From Pseudomonadota bacterium (GTDB lineage: Bacteria; Pseudomonadota; Alphaproteobacteria; Micavibrionales; Micavibrionaceae), in contig JACQIJ010000050.1 in the NCBI GenBank assembly GCA_016198545.1, forward strand, positions 1 to 14,807: a stretch of DNA of 14,807 nucleotides, written 5' to 3'. Positions 6,288 through 13,918 of this stretch are shown piece by piece. A program made the position numbers and the translations under genes. Numbering within the stretch: the stretch's first letter is position 1; each line of letters begins with the position of its first letter. Below the pieces are notes generated by a model. It saw only the letters and a program-made list of their open reading frames with translations. It was not told the DNA's origin and made no database searches.

Positions 6288-6358
6288 GCGTTGACTCTCA
6301 TATGAAACCCGGCCTCTGGCAAGATTACAGGCTGAAATACCAACAGGCTTTTGTTCTG

Positions 6359-6387
6359 TTGCCGCTGTGGCGGGTCTGCTGTAGCCT
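6359..6387 (+). promoter_or_regulatory. Candidate promoter of the carboxylase gene, implying a leaderless mRNA
   Basis: TTGCCG (6359-6364), 17 nt spacer, TAGCCT (6382-6387), then only 6 nt to the ATG at 6394. The -10 match is modest (three of six). No Shine-Dalgarno is present. The same -35 hexamer and spacing precede uvrC. Confidence 0.35.
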
Positions 6388-6393
6388 TTTCCA

Positions 6394-8373
6394 ATGTTTG
6401 AAAAAATTCTCGTTGCCAACCGGGGGGAGATCGCCTGCCGCGTGATCCGGACGGCGCGCCGCATGGGCATAAAGACGGTCGCGGTCTATTCGTCCGCGGA
6501 CAGGAAGTCTTTGCATGTTCGCATGGCGGACGATGCGGTGCATATCGGCGGCGCGTCTTCGCGGGATTCCTATTTGCGGGGAGACAGGATCATCGAGGCC
6601 GCGAAGAAAGCTGGCGCGCAGGCCATCCACCCCGGCTACGGGTTTTTGTCCGAGAATGAGGATTTCGCCGCGGCCTGCAAAAAGGCGAGTGTTGTTTTCA
6701 TCGGGCCTTCGCCGGAAGCGATCAAGGCGATGGGCCTGAAAGACCGGGCAAAGGATATCATGACGAAGGCGGGAGTTCCCGTCGTGCCGGGGTATCAGGG
6801 AAAAAAGCAGGATGCCGCGACGCTGAAAAAGGAAGCGGGAAAAATCGGGTATCCCGTCCTCATCAAGGCGGTTGCGGGCGGCGGCGGCAAGGGCATGCGC
6901 CTTGTTGAAAAAGAAAATGATTTCGCCGGTGCGCTGGAATCCTGCAAGCGCGAGGCTGCGTCGTCCTTCGGCAACGACTATGTACTGATTGAAAAATACA
7001 TTCAGAAGCCGCGTCATATCGAGATGCAGGTTTTCGGCGACAGCCACGGCAACGCCGTCCATCTGTTCGAGCGCGATTGCTCCTTGCAGCGCCGCCACCA
7101 GAAGGTGGTGGAGGAGGCTCCTGCGCCCGGCCTGTCCGAAAAGACCCGCGCAGCGATGGGGGCTGCCGCGGTCGGTGCGATAAAGGCTCTGAAATACGAG
7201 AACGCGGGCACGATTGAATTCATCATGGATTCGCAAACGCAGGATTTCTACTTCATGGAAATGAACACGCGCCTGCAGGTTGAACACCCGGTCACGGAAA
7301 TGATCACCGGCCTGGATCTCGTCGAATGGCAATTGCGCGCAGCGGCCGGAGAGAAGCTGCCGTTGCCGCAGGATGAAATAAAATGCGAAGGCCATGCGTT
7401 TGAAGTCCGTCTTTATGCGGAAGACGCGGCCGCCGGCTTTCTGCCGCAGAGCGGGAAAATCGCACGGTTCATTCATCCGCAGGAATGCCGCGTTGAAACC
7501 GGGGTGGGGGAGGGGGACGAGGTTTCAATTCACTACGACCCGATGATCGCCAAGCTTGTCGTTATCGGGGATACGCGGGAAAGGGCGCTTTACCGCATGT
7601 CGGGCGCCCTGTCGGAAACCATCCTTGCCGGCCTGACGACAAATCAGGAGTTTCTGTACAACATCTTCAATCATGACGGGTTCAGAAAAGGAAGCGTAGA
7701 TACCGGTTTCATAGCGCGCCATGAAAAGGATTTGCTGCCGCCGTCTTACGGACGTGCCGGGCTGGAGGAACTGGCGCTCGCATCTGTCTGGGTTCTGGCC
7801 GGACTGGAAAATCGCACAACATCCCCTGACCCCTGGGCGCGGCGGGACAACTGGCGGCTGAACGGGTTTCTGAAAAAGGAGATTTCTTTCGTAAGCCGCG
7901 GGGAAACGCTCAAAGTCATTGCGCAATGCCGCGGGCCTTTTTTTGATCTGTTGATAGGGAAAGAAAAGGTTGTGGCGGGTTTTCACAAACTTGACGAAGG
8001 GCGGCTGACCCTGAGGCTGGATGGAAAGAATTTTATCACGGGGCTGATTGTTGCGCAGGGGCGCGACCTGACGGTTTTTCGCGGCAGCAAGGTCGTTCGT
8101 TTACATCAGCATATTCAGGGCGGCAAAGATGATTCCGCTGGCGGTGAAGGGCGCGTCATAGCGCCGATGCCTGGAAAAATCGTCAATGTCATGGTGAAGA
8201 AGGGGCAGGGCGTGGAGAAGGGGCAGCCTCTTCTGGTCATGGAGGCAATGAAGATGGAAATGACCATCCGCGCCGGCGTTTCCGGCGTGGTGGAGGAGAT
8301 TCCCGTCGCCGTCAACGACCAGGTGAAAGACGGCGCGCTGCTGGCTTCCATCAAGGCGGAGGAAGCGGCGTGA
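6394..8373 (+). CDS. mccA: Biotin-dependent acyl-CoA carboxylase alpha subunit, probably methylcrotonyl-CoA carboxylase
   Basis: A 659-residue protein with the usual length and order of 3-methylcrotonyl-CoA carboxylase alpha (LiuD). The biotin carboxylase part begins MFEKILVANRGEIACRVIRT. Its ATP-grasp glycine loop is GGGGKGM (162-168) and its catalytic/metal segment is EMNTRLQVEHPVTE (289-302). A linker domain (about 450-580) is followed by a biotinyl carrier domain in which EAMKMEM places biotin on K620. The enzyme carboxylates biotin with bicarbonate and ATP; a separate beta subunit, not in this window, transfers the carboxyl group. The methylcrotonyl assignment rests largely on the overlapping HMG-CoA lyase gene. 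Propionyl- or geranyl-CoA carboxylase alpha would look similar. No Shine-Dalgarno precedes the ATG, but the conserved N-terminus fixes the start. Confidence 0.88.
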   Translation: MFEKILVANRGEIACRVIRTARRMGIKTVAVYSSADRKSLHVRMADDAVHIGGASSRDSYLRGDRIIEAAKKAGAQAIHPGYGFLSENEDFAAACKKASVVFIGPSPEAIKAMGLKDRAKDIMTKAGVPVVPGYQGKKQDAATLKKEAGKIGYPVLIKAVAGGGGKGMRLVEKENDFAGALESCKREAASSFGNDYVLIEKYIQKPRHIEMQVFGDSHGNAVHLFERDCSLQRRHQKVVEEAPAPGLSEKTRAAMGAAAVGAIKALKYENAGTIEFIMDSQTQDFYFMEMNTRLQVEHPVTEMITGLDLVEWQLRAAAGEKLPLPQDEIKCEGHAFEVRLYAEDAAAGFLPQSGKIARFIHPQECRVETGVGEGDEVSIHYDPMIAKLVVIGDTRERALYRMSGALSETILAGLTTNQEFLYNIFNHDGFRKGSVDTGFIARHEKDLLPPSYGRAGLEELALASVWVLAGLENRTTSPDPWARRDNWRLNGFLKKEISFVSRGETLKVIAQCRGPFFDLLIGKEKVVAGFHKLDEGRLTLRLDGKNFITGLIVAQGRDLTVFRGSKVVRLHQHIQGGKDDSAGGEGRVIAPMPGKIVNVMVKKGQGVEKGQPLLVMEAMKMEMTIRAGVSGVVEEIPVAVNDQVKDGALLASIKAEEAA

Positions 8374-9224
8374 AAGCGCGAATCTACGAAGTCGGGCCGC
8401 GGGACGGACTGCAAAATGAAAAGCGCAGCGTACCCACGGGCATCAAGGTAGAACTGATAGACCGGCTGTCCGGAACGGGCCTGACGCATATCGAGGCCAC
8501 GGCGTTCGTGTCCCCCAAATGGGTTCCGCAGATGGCCGATGCCGCCGAAGTGATGGCGCGGATCGAACGCAAGCCGGGCGTGACGTACCCTGTTCTGGTG
8601 CCGAATGAAAAAGGCATGGAAGCGGCATTGAAGGCGAATGTGCGGGAGGTCGCTATCTTTACTGCCGCCTCCGAAAGCTTCAATCAAAAAAATATAAACT
8701 GCTCCATCGCGGAAAGCATCGACCGTTTCAGGCCTGTCATGGAGACGGCGCGGGAACGCAATATAAAAGTGCGCGGCTATGTGTCCTGCGTTGCGGGGTG
8801 TCCGTATGAAGGCGCGGTTGCGCCCGCCGCCGTTGCGGACGTGACGGAAAAACTTATTGCGCTCGGGTGCTATGAGATTTCTCTGGGCGACACGATCGGC
8901 GTCGGGACTCCGGAAATCATAACTGCGATGCTGAAGGCTGTTCTTGCCGTCGTTCCTGCCGGGAAGCTTGCGCTGCATTGCCATGATACCTATGGTCGTG
9001 CGCTGGCCAATATCTGCGCCGGGCTGGAGATGGGCATCGCCGTCTTTGATTCATCCGTTGCCGGCCTCGGCGGCTGCCCATATGCTCCCGGCGCGTCGGG
9101 CAACGTCGCCACCGAAGCGGTGCTCGGCATGCTTCATGAAATGGGCGTTGAAACGGGCGTGGACAGGGAAAAAATCGTTAATACGGCCCGCTGGCTTGGG
9201 GAGTTCTTCAGCCAGCCTTCATAG
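8370..9224 (+). CDS. Hydroxymethylglutaryl-CoA lyase
   Basis: A 284-residue TIM-barrel lyase that splits HMG-CoA into acetyl-CoA and acetoacetate, the last step of leucine breakdown. Visible hallmarks are VGPRDGLQNE (8-17), ATAFVSPKWVPQMAD (substrate loop), the metal ligands in HCHD (H203, H205, D206), and the active-site loop GLGGCPYAPGASGN with catalytic C236. The start is GTG at 8370, preceded by GGAGGA and overlapping the carboxylase stop as GTGA; this 4-base overlap implies translational coupling. The order carboxylase alpha then lyase matches the end of liu/mcc leucine operons, but the dehydrogenase, beta subunit and hydratase genes are absent here. It converges with proC, with only 9 nt between stop codons. 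Known as mvaB, liuE or hmgL. Confidence 0.95.
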   Translation: MKARIYEVGPRDGLQNEKRSVPTGIKVELIDRLSGTGLTHIEATAFVSPKWVPQMADAAEVMARIERKPGVTYPVLVPNEKGMEAALKANVREVAIFTAASESFNQKNINCSIAESIDRFRPVMETARERNIKVRGYVSCVAGCPYEGAVAPAAVADVTEKLIALGCYEISLGDTIGVGTPEIITAMLKAVLAVVPAGKLALHCHDTYGRALANICAGLEMGIAVFDSSVAGLGGCPYAPGASGNVATEAVLGMLHEMGVETGVDREKIVNTARWLGEFFSQPS

Positions 9225-9233
9225 CGTGTGGGT

Positions 9234-10064
9234 TCAATTGCCCAACTCTTTCCCTCTTGCCGTTGCGGCAGCTATGGCTTCATCGAACAGGCGTTGCATC
9301 GGGCCCCCCATAAGGACGCGCAGGGCGGCTTCCGTGGTTCCGCCGGGACTGGTGACGCTTTGCCGCAGGCTGGAAACGGGCAGGGCTGTTTCTTTTTTGG
9401 CCAGCGCACTCGCGCCTACGACCGTCTGGCGGGCCAAGCGCATGGCAAGATCGGCGGGAAGACCGGCCTTGCATCCGGCTTCAGCCATGATCTCGATCAG
9501 CAGGAAAACATAGGCTGGTCCGCTGCCCGATACGGCAGTGATGGCATCCAGAAGGCTTTCATCATCCACCCATTCCGTTTTTCCGATTGACTTCAGGACA
9601 GCATCGGCTTGTTCTTTCTGATTTTCAGTGACATTGCCATTTGCGACTGCTGCGCTGATGCCCTCGCCGATGGATGCGGGCGTGTTAGGCATGGCGCGCA
9701 CGACGGGTTGAGCCGTTCCGAAGCGGCGCTCGAAGGAGGTAATGGTTTGTCCTGCGGCGATGGAAAGAACCAATGCGCTGCGCGGTACGGCCTTGGCTAT
9801 GGATCTGCATACATTTTCCATTATCTGTGGCTTGACGGCGATGATGAAAATATCGGCAGCCGGGGCGGCGCTGACGAATTTTGCCGGGTCGGTAAAGAAA
9901 GACACGGGATTCGGAACATAATCCTGAAGGTCTTCGGGGATGCCTGCCGGGTCGAGAATGTAGATTCGGTTTTCAATACTGGAAGCCAGCCATCCGCGCA
10001 ACATGGCCGTACCCATCTTCCCGCAACCGATCAGGGCGAGATTTATGTTCTTTCCATCCTTCAT
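9234..10064 (-). CDS. proC: Pyrroline-5-carboxylate reductase
   Basis: A 276-residue NAD(P)H-dependent enzyme that reduces 1-pyrroline-5-carboxylate to proline in the cytoplasm. The Rossmann nucleotide-binding motif is LALIGCGKMG (9-18). Other family blocks are IIAVKPQ, RAMPNTPASIGEG, VSGSGPAYVF and the C-terminal signature LPVSSLRQSVTSPGGTTEAA (from about 228), which forms the substrate site at the dimer interface. The start at 10064 lies 12 nt after the ybjN-like stop; the only Shine-Dalgarno-like bases (AGGG) overlap that stop codon. It is last in a three-gene minus-strand unit. The same ubiK-ybjN-proC order is seen in many alphaproteobacteria. Confidence 0.96.
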   Translation of the reverse strand: MKDGKNINLALIGCGKMGTAMLRGWLASSIENRIYILDPAGIPEDLQDYVPNPVSFFTDPAKFVSAAPAADIFIIAVKPQIMENVCRSIAKAVPRSALVLSIAAGQTITSFERRFGTAQPVVRAMPNTPASIGEGISAAVANGNVTENQKEQADAVLKSIGKTEWVDDESLLDAITAVSGSGPAYVFLLIEIMAEAGCKAGLPADLAMRLARQTVVGASALAKKETALPVSSLRQSVTSPGGTTEAALRVLMGGPMQRLFDEAIAAATARGKELGN

Positions 10065-10076
10065 TGAGTTTGAACC

Positions 10077-10580
10077 CTAGGCTTCCCCGGCCTCTTCACA
10101 CAACATCAAGGAAAGAGATGTTTCATCGGGTGCCGGAGATGCGCAGAGAAAGGCGAAAGCACCATAGCAGCGGTCGCACTCGGCAAGGGCTATATCAACC
10201 AGATCCTCTATGTGCTCTGCGCCGGACGTGTGCGTCCATCCCCTGAACATGCTGGTGTGGCGGAAGCGAGGCATGTTCGTGAACTGTGGGACGTCAAAAT
10301 GGCCCAGCCACAGAGATTCATTAAGCGAACGGAGGACGCGCGCCGTGATGTCTGCGCGGTCGGCGGGAATTTTCAGGTCGTATTCGCAAATGAACTGTAG
10401 AACGCTGAATTCCTCCTGCCAGAGGAAAGTGATGCTGTATACGCTGTTCTTGCCGCTGACCTGAACGCTCAGCTCGTCCGGTCCGGGGCGGCTGAAAACC
10501 CAGTCCTGCCCGGCGAGGATATCTTCCACGCTGTCCAGCGGATTGCTTACATCATCGAACATTTCAGGTTGTTCGCTCAT
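10077..10580 (-). CDS. YbjN domain-containing protein
   Basis: A 167-residue cytoplasmic protein. Its core (about 15-150) matches YbjN-family proteins, which share the fold of type III secretion chaperones: a helix followed by strands LSVQVSG, YSITFLW, VLQFICEYDLKIP, a helix with RVLRSLNESLWLGHFDV, and a strand pair around PRFRHTSMF. The family has no settled biochemical role; links to stress and motility in E. coli do not transfer safely. The start overlaps the ubiK-like stop as ATGA, with GGGAAG upstream, so translation is coupled. Its position between ubiK-like and proC genes is the usual alphaproteobacterial arrangement and supports the call. Confidence 0.85.
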   Translation of the reverse strand: MSEQPEMFDDVSNPLDSVEDILAGQDWVFSRPGPDELSVQVSGKNSVYSITFLWQEEFSVLQFICEYDLKIPADRADITARVLRSLNESLWLGHFDVPQFTNMPRFRHTSMFRGWTHTSGAEHIEDLVDIALAECDRCYGAFAFLCASPAPDETSLSLMLCEEAGEA

Positions 10581-10885
10581 GCTTTCTTCCCGGCCTTTAA
10601 AGTCTTTTTTACAGGTTCCTTCCTGCCGCCGCTTTTTTCAAGGGCATCGAGTCTCTTTTCCACCGTTTCCAGTCTTTTCCGCAAGGCCGCGATGATGGTT
10701 TTTGCTTCATCCAGTTCTTCGCGGGGCACAAGATCCATTTTCACGGCGATTTCATCCACACGGGATTTAATTTCCTCGCGGATCTGGCCTTGCATGGCGC
10801 CCACAATATTCAGCGCGCCGCCCGCCACGCGAGCGATATCGTCCAGAATCGGATTGTCGGGCCCCATATTCATATTGAAACGCAT
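10577..10885 (-). CDS. Accessory factor UbiK family protein (BMFP/DUF526)
   Basis: A 102-residue protein. The N-terminal half (NPILDDIARVAGGALNIVGA) is an amphipathic helix. The middle has EIKSRVDEIAVKMDLVPREELDEAK, and residues about 60-90 form a coiled coil with heptad leucines (ALRKRLETVEKRLDALEK), then a Lys-rich tail. This is the DUF526/BMFP architecture; characterised members trimerise, bind lipid and aid ubiquinone biosynthesis (UbiK) in proteobacteria. Whether this one does so is inferred from family and position. Two in-frame ATGs (10885 and 10873) are close together, neither with a Shine-Dalgarno. The first lies 6 nt after a promoter-like element, suggesting leaderless translation. 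It is first in the unit with the ybjN-like and proC genes. Confidence 0.82.
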   Translation of the reverse strand: MRFNMNMGPDNPILDDIARVAGGALNIVGAMQGQIREEIKSRVDEIAVKMDLVPREELDEAKTIIAALRKRLETVEKRLDALEKSGGRKEPVKKTLKAGKKA

Positions 10886-10891
10886 GGGGAG

Positions 10892-10920
10892 TCAGTAGCA
10901 GGAGTCGTATGCCTTCGCAA
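10892..10920 (-). promoter_or_regulatory. Candidate promoter of the ubiK-ybjN-proC unit, implying a leaderless mRNA
   Basis: Minus strand: TTGCGA (10920-10915), 17 nt spacer, TACTGA (10897-10892), then 6 nt to the ATG at 10885. No Shine-Dalgarno is present. The geometry matches the elements before uvrC and the carboxylase gene. Confidence 0.4.
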
Positions 10921-10948
10921 GCATTTATATATAAGGGATTTTCCTCTT

Positions 10949-10977
10949 TTGACCGTTCAATGAAAAAGAGTTATTTC
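10949..10977 (+). promoter_or_regulatory. Candidate hldD operon promoter
   Basis: TTGACC (10949-10954, five of six), 17 nt spacer, TATTTC (10972-10977, three of six). It lies in the 150-bp divergent gap between the ubiK-like gene and hldD and would give a leader of about 50 nt. The -10 match is weak. Confidence 0.35.
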
Positions 10978-11035
10978 TAGTTGGGCGGATATCGCAGTAT
11001 TCATGGATTTTACATTTTCCGGACAGGAGATTTCG

Positions 11036-12031
11036 ATGATTATTGTAACAGGCGGCGCGGGGTTTATAGGTTCCAATCTTGTTGCTGCGTTGGAAGAACG
11101 CGGGCATGGAGATATTGTCATCTGTGACCGTCTGGGGATGGAGGATAAATGGAAAAATATCGCCAAGCGTGAAATCAGGGATATCGTAAAACCGGAAAAT
11201 TTTTTGTCGTGGCTGGAAAGTCATGCCAAAGACGTTGAGCTTATTTTTCACATGGGCGCCGTTTCCTCGACAACGGAAGTTGATGCTGACCTGATAGTTG
11301 AAAATAATTTTATTTTTTCGCGTCGTCTTTGGAAATGGTGCGCCGAAAATGGGGTTAGGTTTATTTACGCATCCTCTGCGGCCACCTATGGGAACGGCGA
11401 GGAAGGCTTTGATGATGATGAAGGCCCCGAGGGACTGGCGCGGCTGCGTCCGATGAATCCGTATGGCTGGTCCAAGCATGCATTTGACAGGCGTGTGGCC
11501 AGTATTGTGCATACCGATAGAACGAAGGAAAAAATACCGCTTCAATGGGCCGGACTGAAGTTTTTCAATGTATACGGGCCGAATGAATATCATAAAGGAG
11601 AACAGAAAAGCGTTGTTTGCAAGCTGTATCCGCAAATCGTGGCGGGCGCGGCGGCGAAGCTTTTCAGGTCCCATGATGTGAATTATGACGATGGAGGCCA
11701 GGTACGGGACTTTATCTATGTCGGGGATTGCGTCGATGTAATGTTGTGGCTGTATGACAATCCGAAAGTGAACGGCCTGTTCAATATAGGCACAGGCAAG
11801 GGACGCAGCTTCAACGATCTGGCGCAGGCTGCTTTTAAGGCGGCAGGAAAAGCGCCGAAAATAAGCTACATGGAAATGCCGCAGGAGCTGCAGTCCCGTT
11901 ATCAGTACTATACGCAGGCTGACGTCTCCAAACTGCGTAATGCCGGTTATGATCGCCCGTTTACTGAAGTGGAGGAAGGGGTGGCGCGCTATATCAAGGA
12001 CTTTTTATCCTCAGGCGATCCTTACAGGTGA
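11036..12031 (+). CDS. hldD: ADP-L-glycero-D-manno-heptose 6-epimerase
   Basis: A 331-residue extended-SDR epimerase that makes ADP-L-glycero-D-manno-heptose for the inner core of LPS, in the cytoplasm. MIIVTGGAGFIGSN (1-14) is the NADP-binding glycine motif and closely resembles the E. coli enzyme. The active site shows YASSAATYG (111-119) and Y143 with K147 in NPYGWSKH. Further family blocks are FFNVYGPNEYHKG, RDFIYVGDCVDVMLW and FNIGTGKGRSFNDLA. The frame is open from 11003, but AGGAG before the ATG at 11036 and the conserved N-terminus fix the start. It leads a tight group with lgt, midA and pgeF. Also named rfaD or gmhD. Confidence 0.95.
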   Translation: MIIVTGGAGFIGSNLVAALEERGHGDIVICDRLGMEDKWKNIAKREIRDIVKPENFLSWLESHAKDVELIFHMGAVSSTTEVDADLIVENNFIFSRRLWKWCAENGVRFIYASSAATYGNGEEGFDDDEGPEGLARLRPMNPYGWSKHAFDRRVASIVHTDRTKEKIPLQWAGLKFFNVYGPNEYHKGEQKSVVCKLYPQIVAGAAAKLFRSHDVNYDDGGQVRDFIYVGDCVDVMLWLYDNPKVNGLFNIGTGKGRSFNDLAQAAFKAAGKAPKISYMEMPQELQSRYQYYTQADVSKLRNAGYDRPFTEVEEGVARYIKDFLSSGDPYR

Positions 12032-12038
12032 GAAGACT

Positions 12039-12887
12039 GTGACGTTGCCCTTTCCAGACATAGATCCCGTCGCTTTTCACTTGGGGCCGCTGCCTGTGCG
12101 CTGGTACGCGCTGGCCTATCTTGCGGCATTTCTGTCGGGGTGGCGTTATGTTCTTTATCTGTCCGGAATGGATAAGGGATCCTCCATCAGGGGACGCGTG
12201 ACGGCGGCGCATATAGACGATTTCTTTCCGTGGGCTATGCTGGGGGTAATCCTGGGCGGTCGTCTCGGATATGTTCTTTTTTATCAATTCGAGACATATG
12301 CGGCTGCGCCGGCGGAAATCTTCAGGATATGGAACGGCGGCATGTCATTTCACGGCGGCGCGGCCGGCATGATAATCGCAATGATTGTTTTTTCATGGAA
12401 GAAGGGACTGGACGTTTTGCGTTTGACCGACATGATTTGCGCAGCCGTTCCGATAGGCCTGTTTTTTGGACGCATCGCCAATTTCATTAATGGCGAGCTG
12501 TATGGGCGCGTATCATCTGCATCGTGGGCGATGGTATTTCCTAACGGCGGCCCTGATCCGCGCCACCCGAGCCAGATCTATGAGGCCGGTCTGGAAGGGT
12601 TTGTCCTGACGATTGTTCTGGCGGCATTGATTCATATTAACGCCGTCCGGAATAGACCCGGGGTCGTTTCCGCCGTCTTTCTGGCAGGTTATGCCGCATT
12701 CCGTTTCTTTGTTGAGTTTTTCCGGGAGCCGGATGAACAGATTGGTTTTATCGCTACGTGGTTGACGATGGGGCAGATTCTTTGTCTGCCGATGTTCATG
12801 GGATCTGCTATTATAATTTGCTGGGTCTTTATAAGAGAAAGACATGACACCTCTTGCGCAAATAATCCGGAAAAAAATAGAAACTGA
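12039..12887 (+). CDS. lgt: Prolipoprotein diacylglyceryl transferase
   Basis: A 282-residue inner-membrane enzyme that transfers diacylglycerol from phosphatidylglycerol to the lipobox cysteine of prolipoproteins. Several hydrophobic segments fit the family's seven-helix topology. Residues known to matter in E. coli Lgt have counterparts: Y23 (VRWYALAYL), H105 (SFHGG), R145, N148 and E153 in the signature GRIANFINGELYGR, and R222 with E226 in FRFFVEFFREPD. The GTG at 12039 is chosen because AGGTGAG lies 7 nt upstream, the frame begins just after the hldD stop, and the product has the usual length. Longer ATG forms would lie inside hldD. Its last 44 bases overlap midA, so its C-terminal tail (about 14 residues) is encoded in two frames. 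Confidence 0.95.
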   Translation: MTLPFPDIDPVAFHLGPLPVRWYALAYLAAFLSGWRYVLYLSGMDKGSSIRGRVTAAHIDDFFPWAMLGVILGGRLGYVLFYQFETYAAAPAEIFRIWNGGMSFHGGAAGMIIAMIVFSWKKGLDVLRLTDMICAAVPIGLFFGRIANFINGELYGRVSSASWAMVFPNGGPDPRHPSQIYEAGLEGFVLTIVLAALIHINAVRNRPGVVSAVFLAGYAAFRFFVEFFREPDEQIGFIATWLTMGQILCLPMFMGSAIIICWVFIRERHDTSCANNPEKNRN

Positions 12888-13917
12888 GGGTCCGATTAGC
12901 GTAGGGACCTTTATGGAGTTGGCTCTTGGTCATCCTGAATACGGATACTATAGAACGCGCGATCCTCTGGGGCGTTCCGGCGATTTTACAACGGCACCGG
13001 AGATATCCCAGATATTCGGCGAACTTTTGGGTTTGTGGGTGGCCGATATGTGGATGCAGATGGGGTCTCCTCCGCGCTTTAGTTTTGTCGAGATCGGACC
13101 GGGACGCGGCACTCTGATGGCGGACGCAATGCGTGCGACGCGCAAAATCAAAGGGTTTCATGATGCGGCGCGTATCGTTCTTGTGGAAACAAGCCCCGTG
13201 CTGACTGAAAAACAGAAAAAGACCTTGGTTAGTTATGATGTGCTGTGGGCCGACAGTATTGACAATCCTGCAGTGGAGAATGGCGAAGGACCGATTATTC
13301 TTCTTGCCAACGAGTTTCTTGATACTCTGTCCTTGCGACAACTGCAATTGTACAGGAACGAATGGTATGAGAGGGTGGTTGTCAACAAAGAGGCTGGTTT
13401 TGCGTTTGATGTTTCCAATCAGGTTTACGATTCTGAAATTGCGGCATATGGGGCAACGGATGGCGCCATTTTTGAAACATCGCCTGAGCGGGAGGCTTTC
13501 ATCAGAAATCTCTCTGGCTTGATTCACGTCAGAGGAGGCGCGGCTCTTCTGATTGATTACGGCCACGATCGCGCGGGTCTGGGTGAAACTCTTCAGGCTA
13601 TCCGGGCGCATCGCTTTGTTTCAGTTCTCGAGGATGTTGGGGAAAATGATGTTACATCGCATGTGGATTTTTCTGCGCTGGCGCGGGTGGCGAAGCTTGC
13701 GGATATGTATATTTATGGTCCTGCAGGGCAAGGCGTGTTTCTTGAAAGTCTGGGCATACGGCAGCGTGCCGAAATGTTGATGTGGGGGAAGCCCCCAGTC
13801 CAGCAAAAAGAGATAGTGGAAGGCATGCGCCGTTTGACTCATTCTGCTCAGATGGGTCAGTTGTTTCGTGTGATGGCGCTTTGTCATGATGTCAATCTCA
13901 GGCCCGCAGGCTTTTAA
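12844..13917 (+). CDS. SAM-dependent methyltransferase, MidA/NDUFAF7 family
   Basis: A 357-residue class I methyltransferase of the DUF185/MidA family. The SAM-binding motif I is FVEIGPGRGTLMAD (E83-D94 region). Family blocks include PEYGYYRTRDPLGRSGDFTTAPEIS near the N-terminus, ANEFLDTLSLRQ, and GGAALLIDYGHDR with a C-terminal VTSHVDFSAL. The mitochondrial relative NDUFAF7 dimethylates an arginine of complex I subunit NDUFS2. A similar role on bacterial NuoD is plausible but unproven. The ATG is preceded by AAGAGAAAG and lies inside lgt (44-base overlap), so translation is probably coupled. Its usual alphaproteobacterial neighbours, lgt before and pgeF after, are both present. Confidence 0.92.
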   Translation: MTPLAQIIRKKIETEGPISVGTFMELALGHPEYGYYRTRDPLGRSGDFTTAPEISQIFGELLGLWVADMWMQMGSPPRFSFVEIGPGRGTLMADAMRATRKIKGFHDAARIVLVETSPVLTEKQKKTLVSYDVLWADSIDNPAVENGEGPIILLANEFLDTLSLRQLQLYRNEWYERVVVNKEAGFAFDVSNQVYDSEIAAYGATDGAIFETSPEREAFIRNLSGLIHVRGGAALLIDYGHDRAGLGETLQAIRAHRFVSVLEDVGENDVTSHVDFSALARVAKLADMYIYGPAGQGVFLESLGIRQRAEMLMWGKPPVQQKEIVEGMRRLTHSAQMGQLFRVMALCHDVNLRPAGF

Positions 13918-13918
13918 A

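Noticed and set aside
6288..6470. N-terminal extension of the exported protein to an ATG at 6470
   Set aside because: It would overlap the divergent carboxylase start and bury the signal peptide; the ATG at 6287 has a ribosome site and gives a proper signal peptide.
6325..7476. Open minus-strand frame of 383 codons over the carboxylase gene
   Set aside because: Its Arg/His/Phe-rich sequence is the mirror of the biotin carboxylase codons; no family features.
8115..8984. Open minus-strand frame of 289 codons across the carboxylase and lyase genes
   Set aside because: Antisense of two clearly identified genes, with no independent support.
9229..9244. TGGG/CCCA inverted repeat between the convergent lyase and proC genes as a shared terminator
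   Set aside because: A 4-bp stem with no T-run overlapping coding sequence is insufficient.
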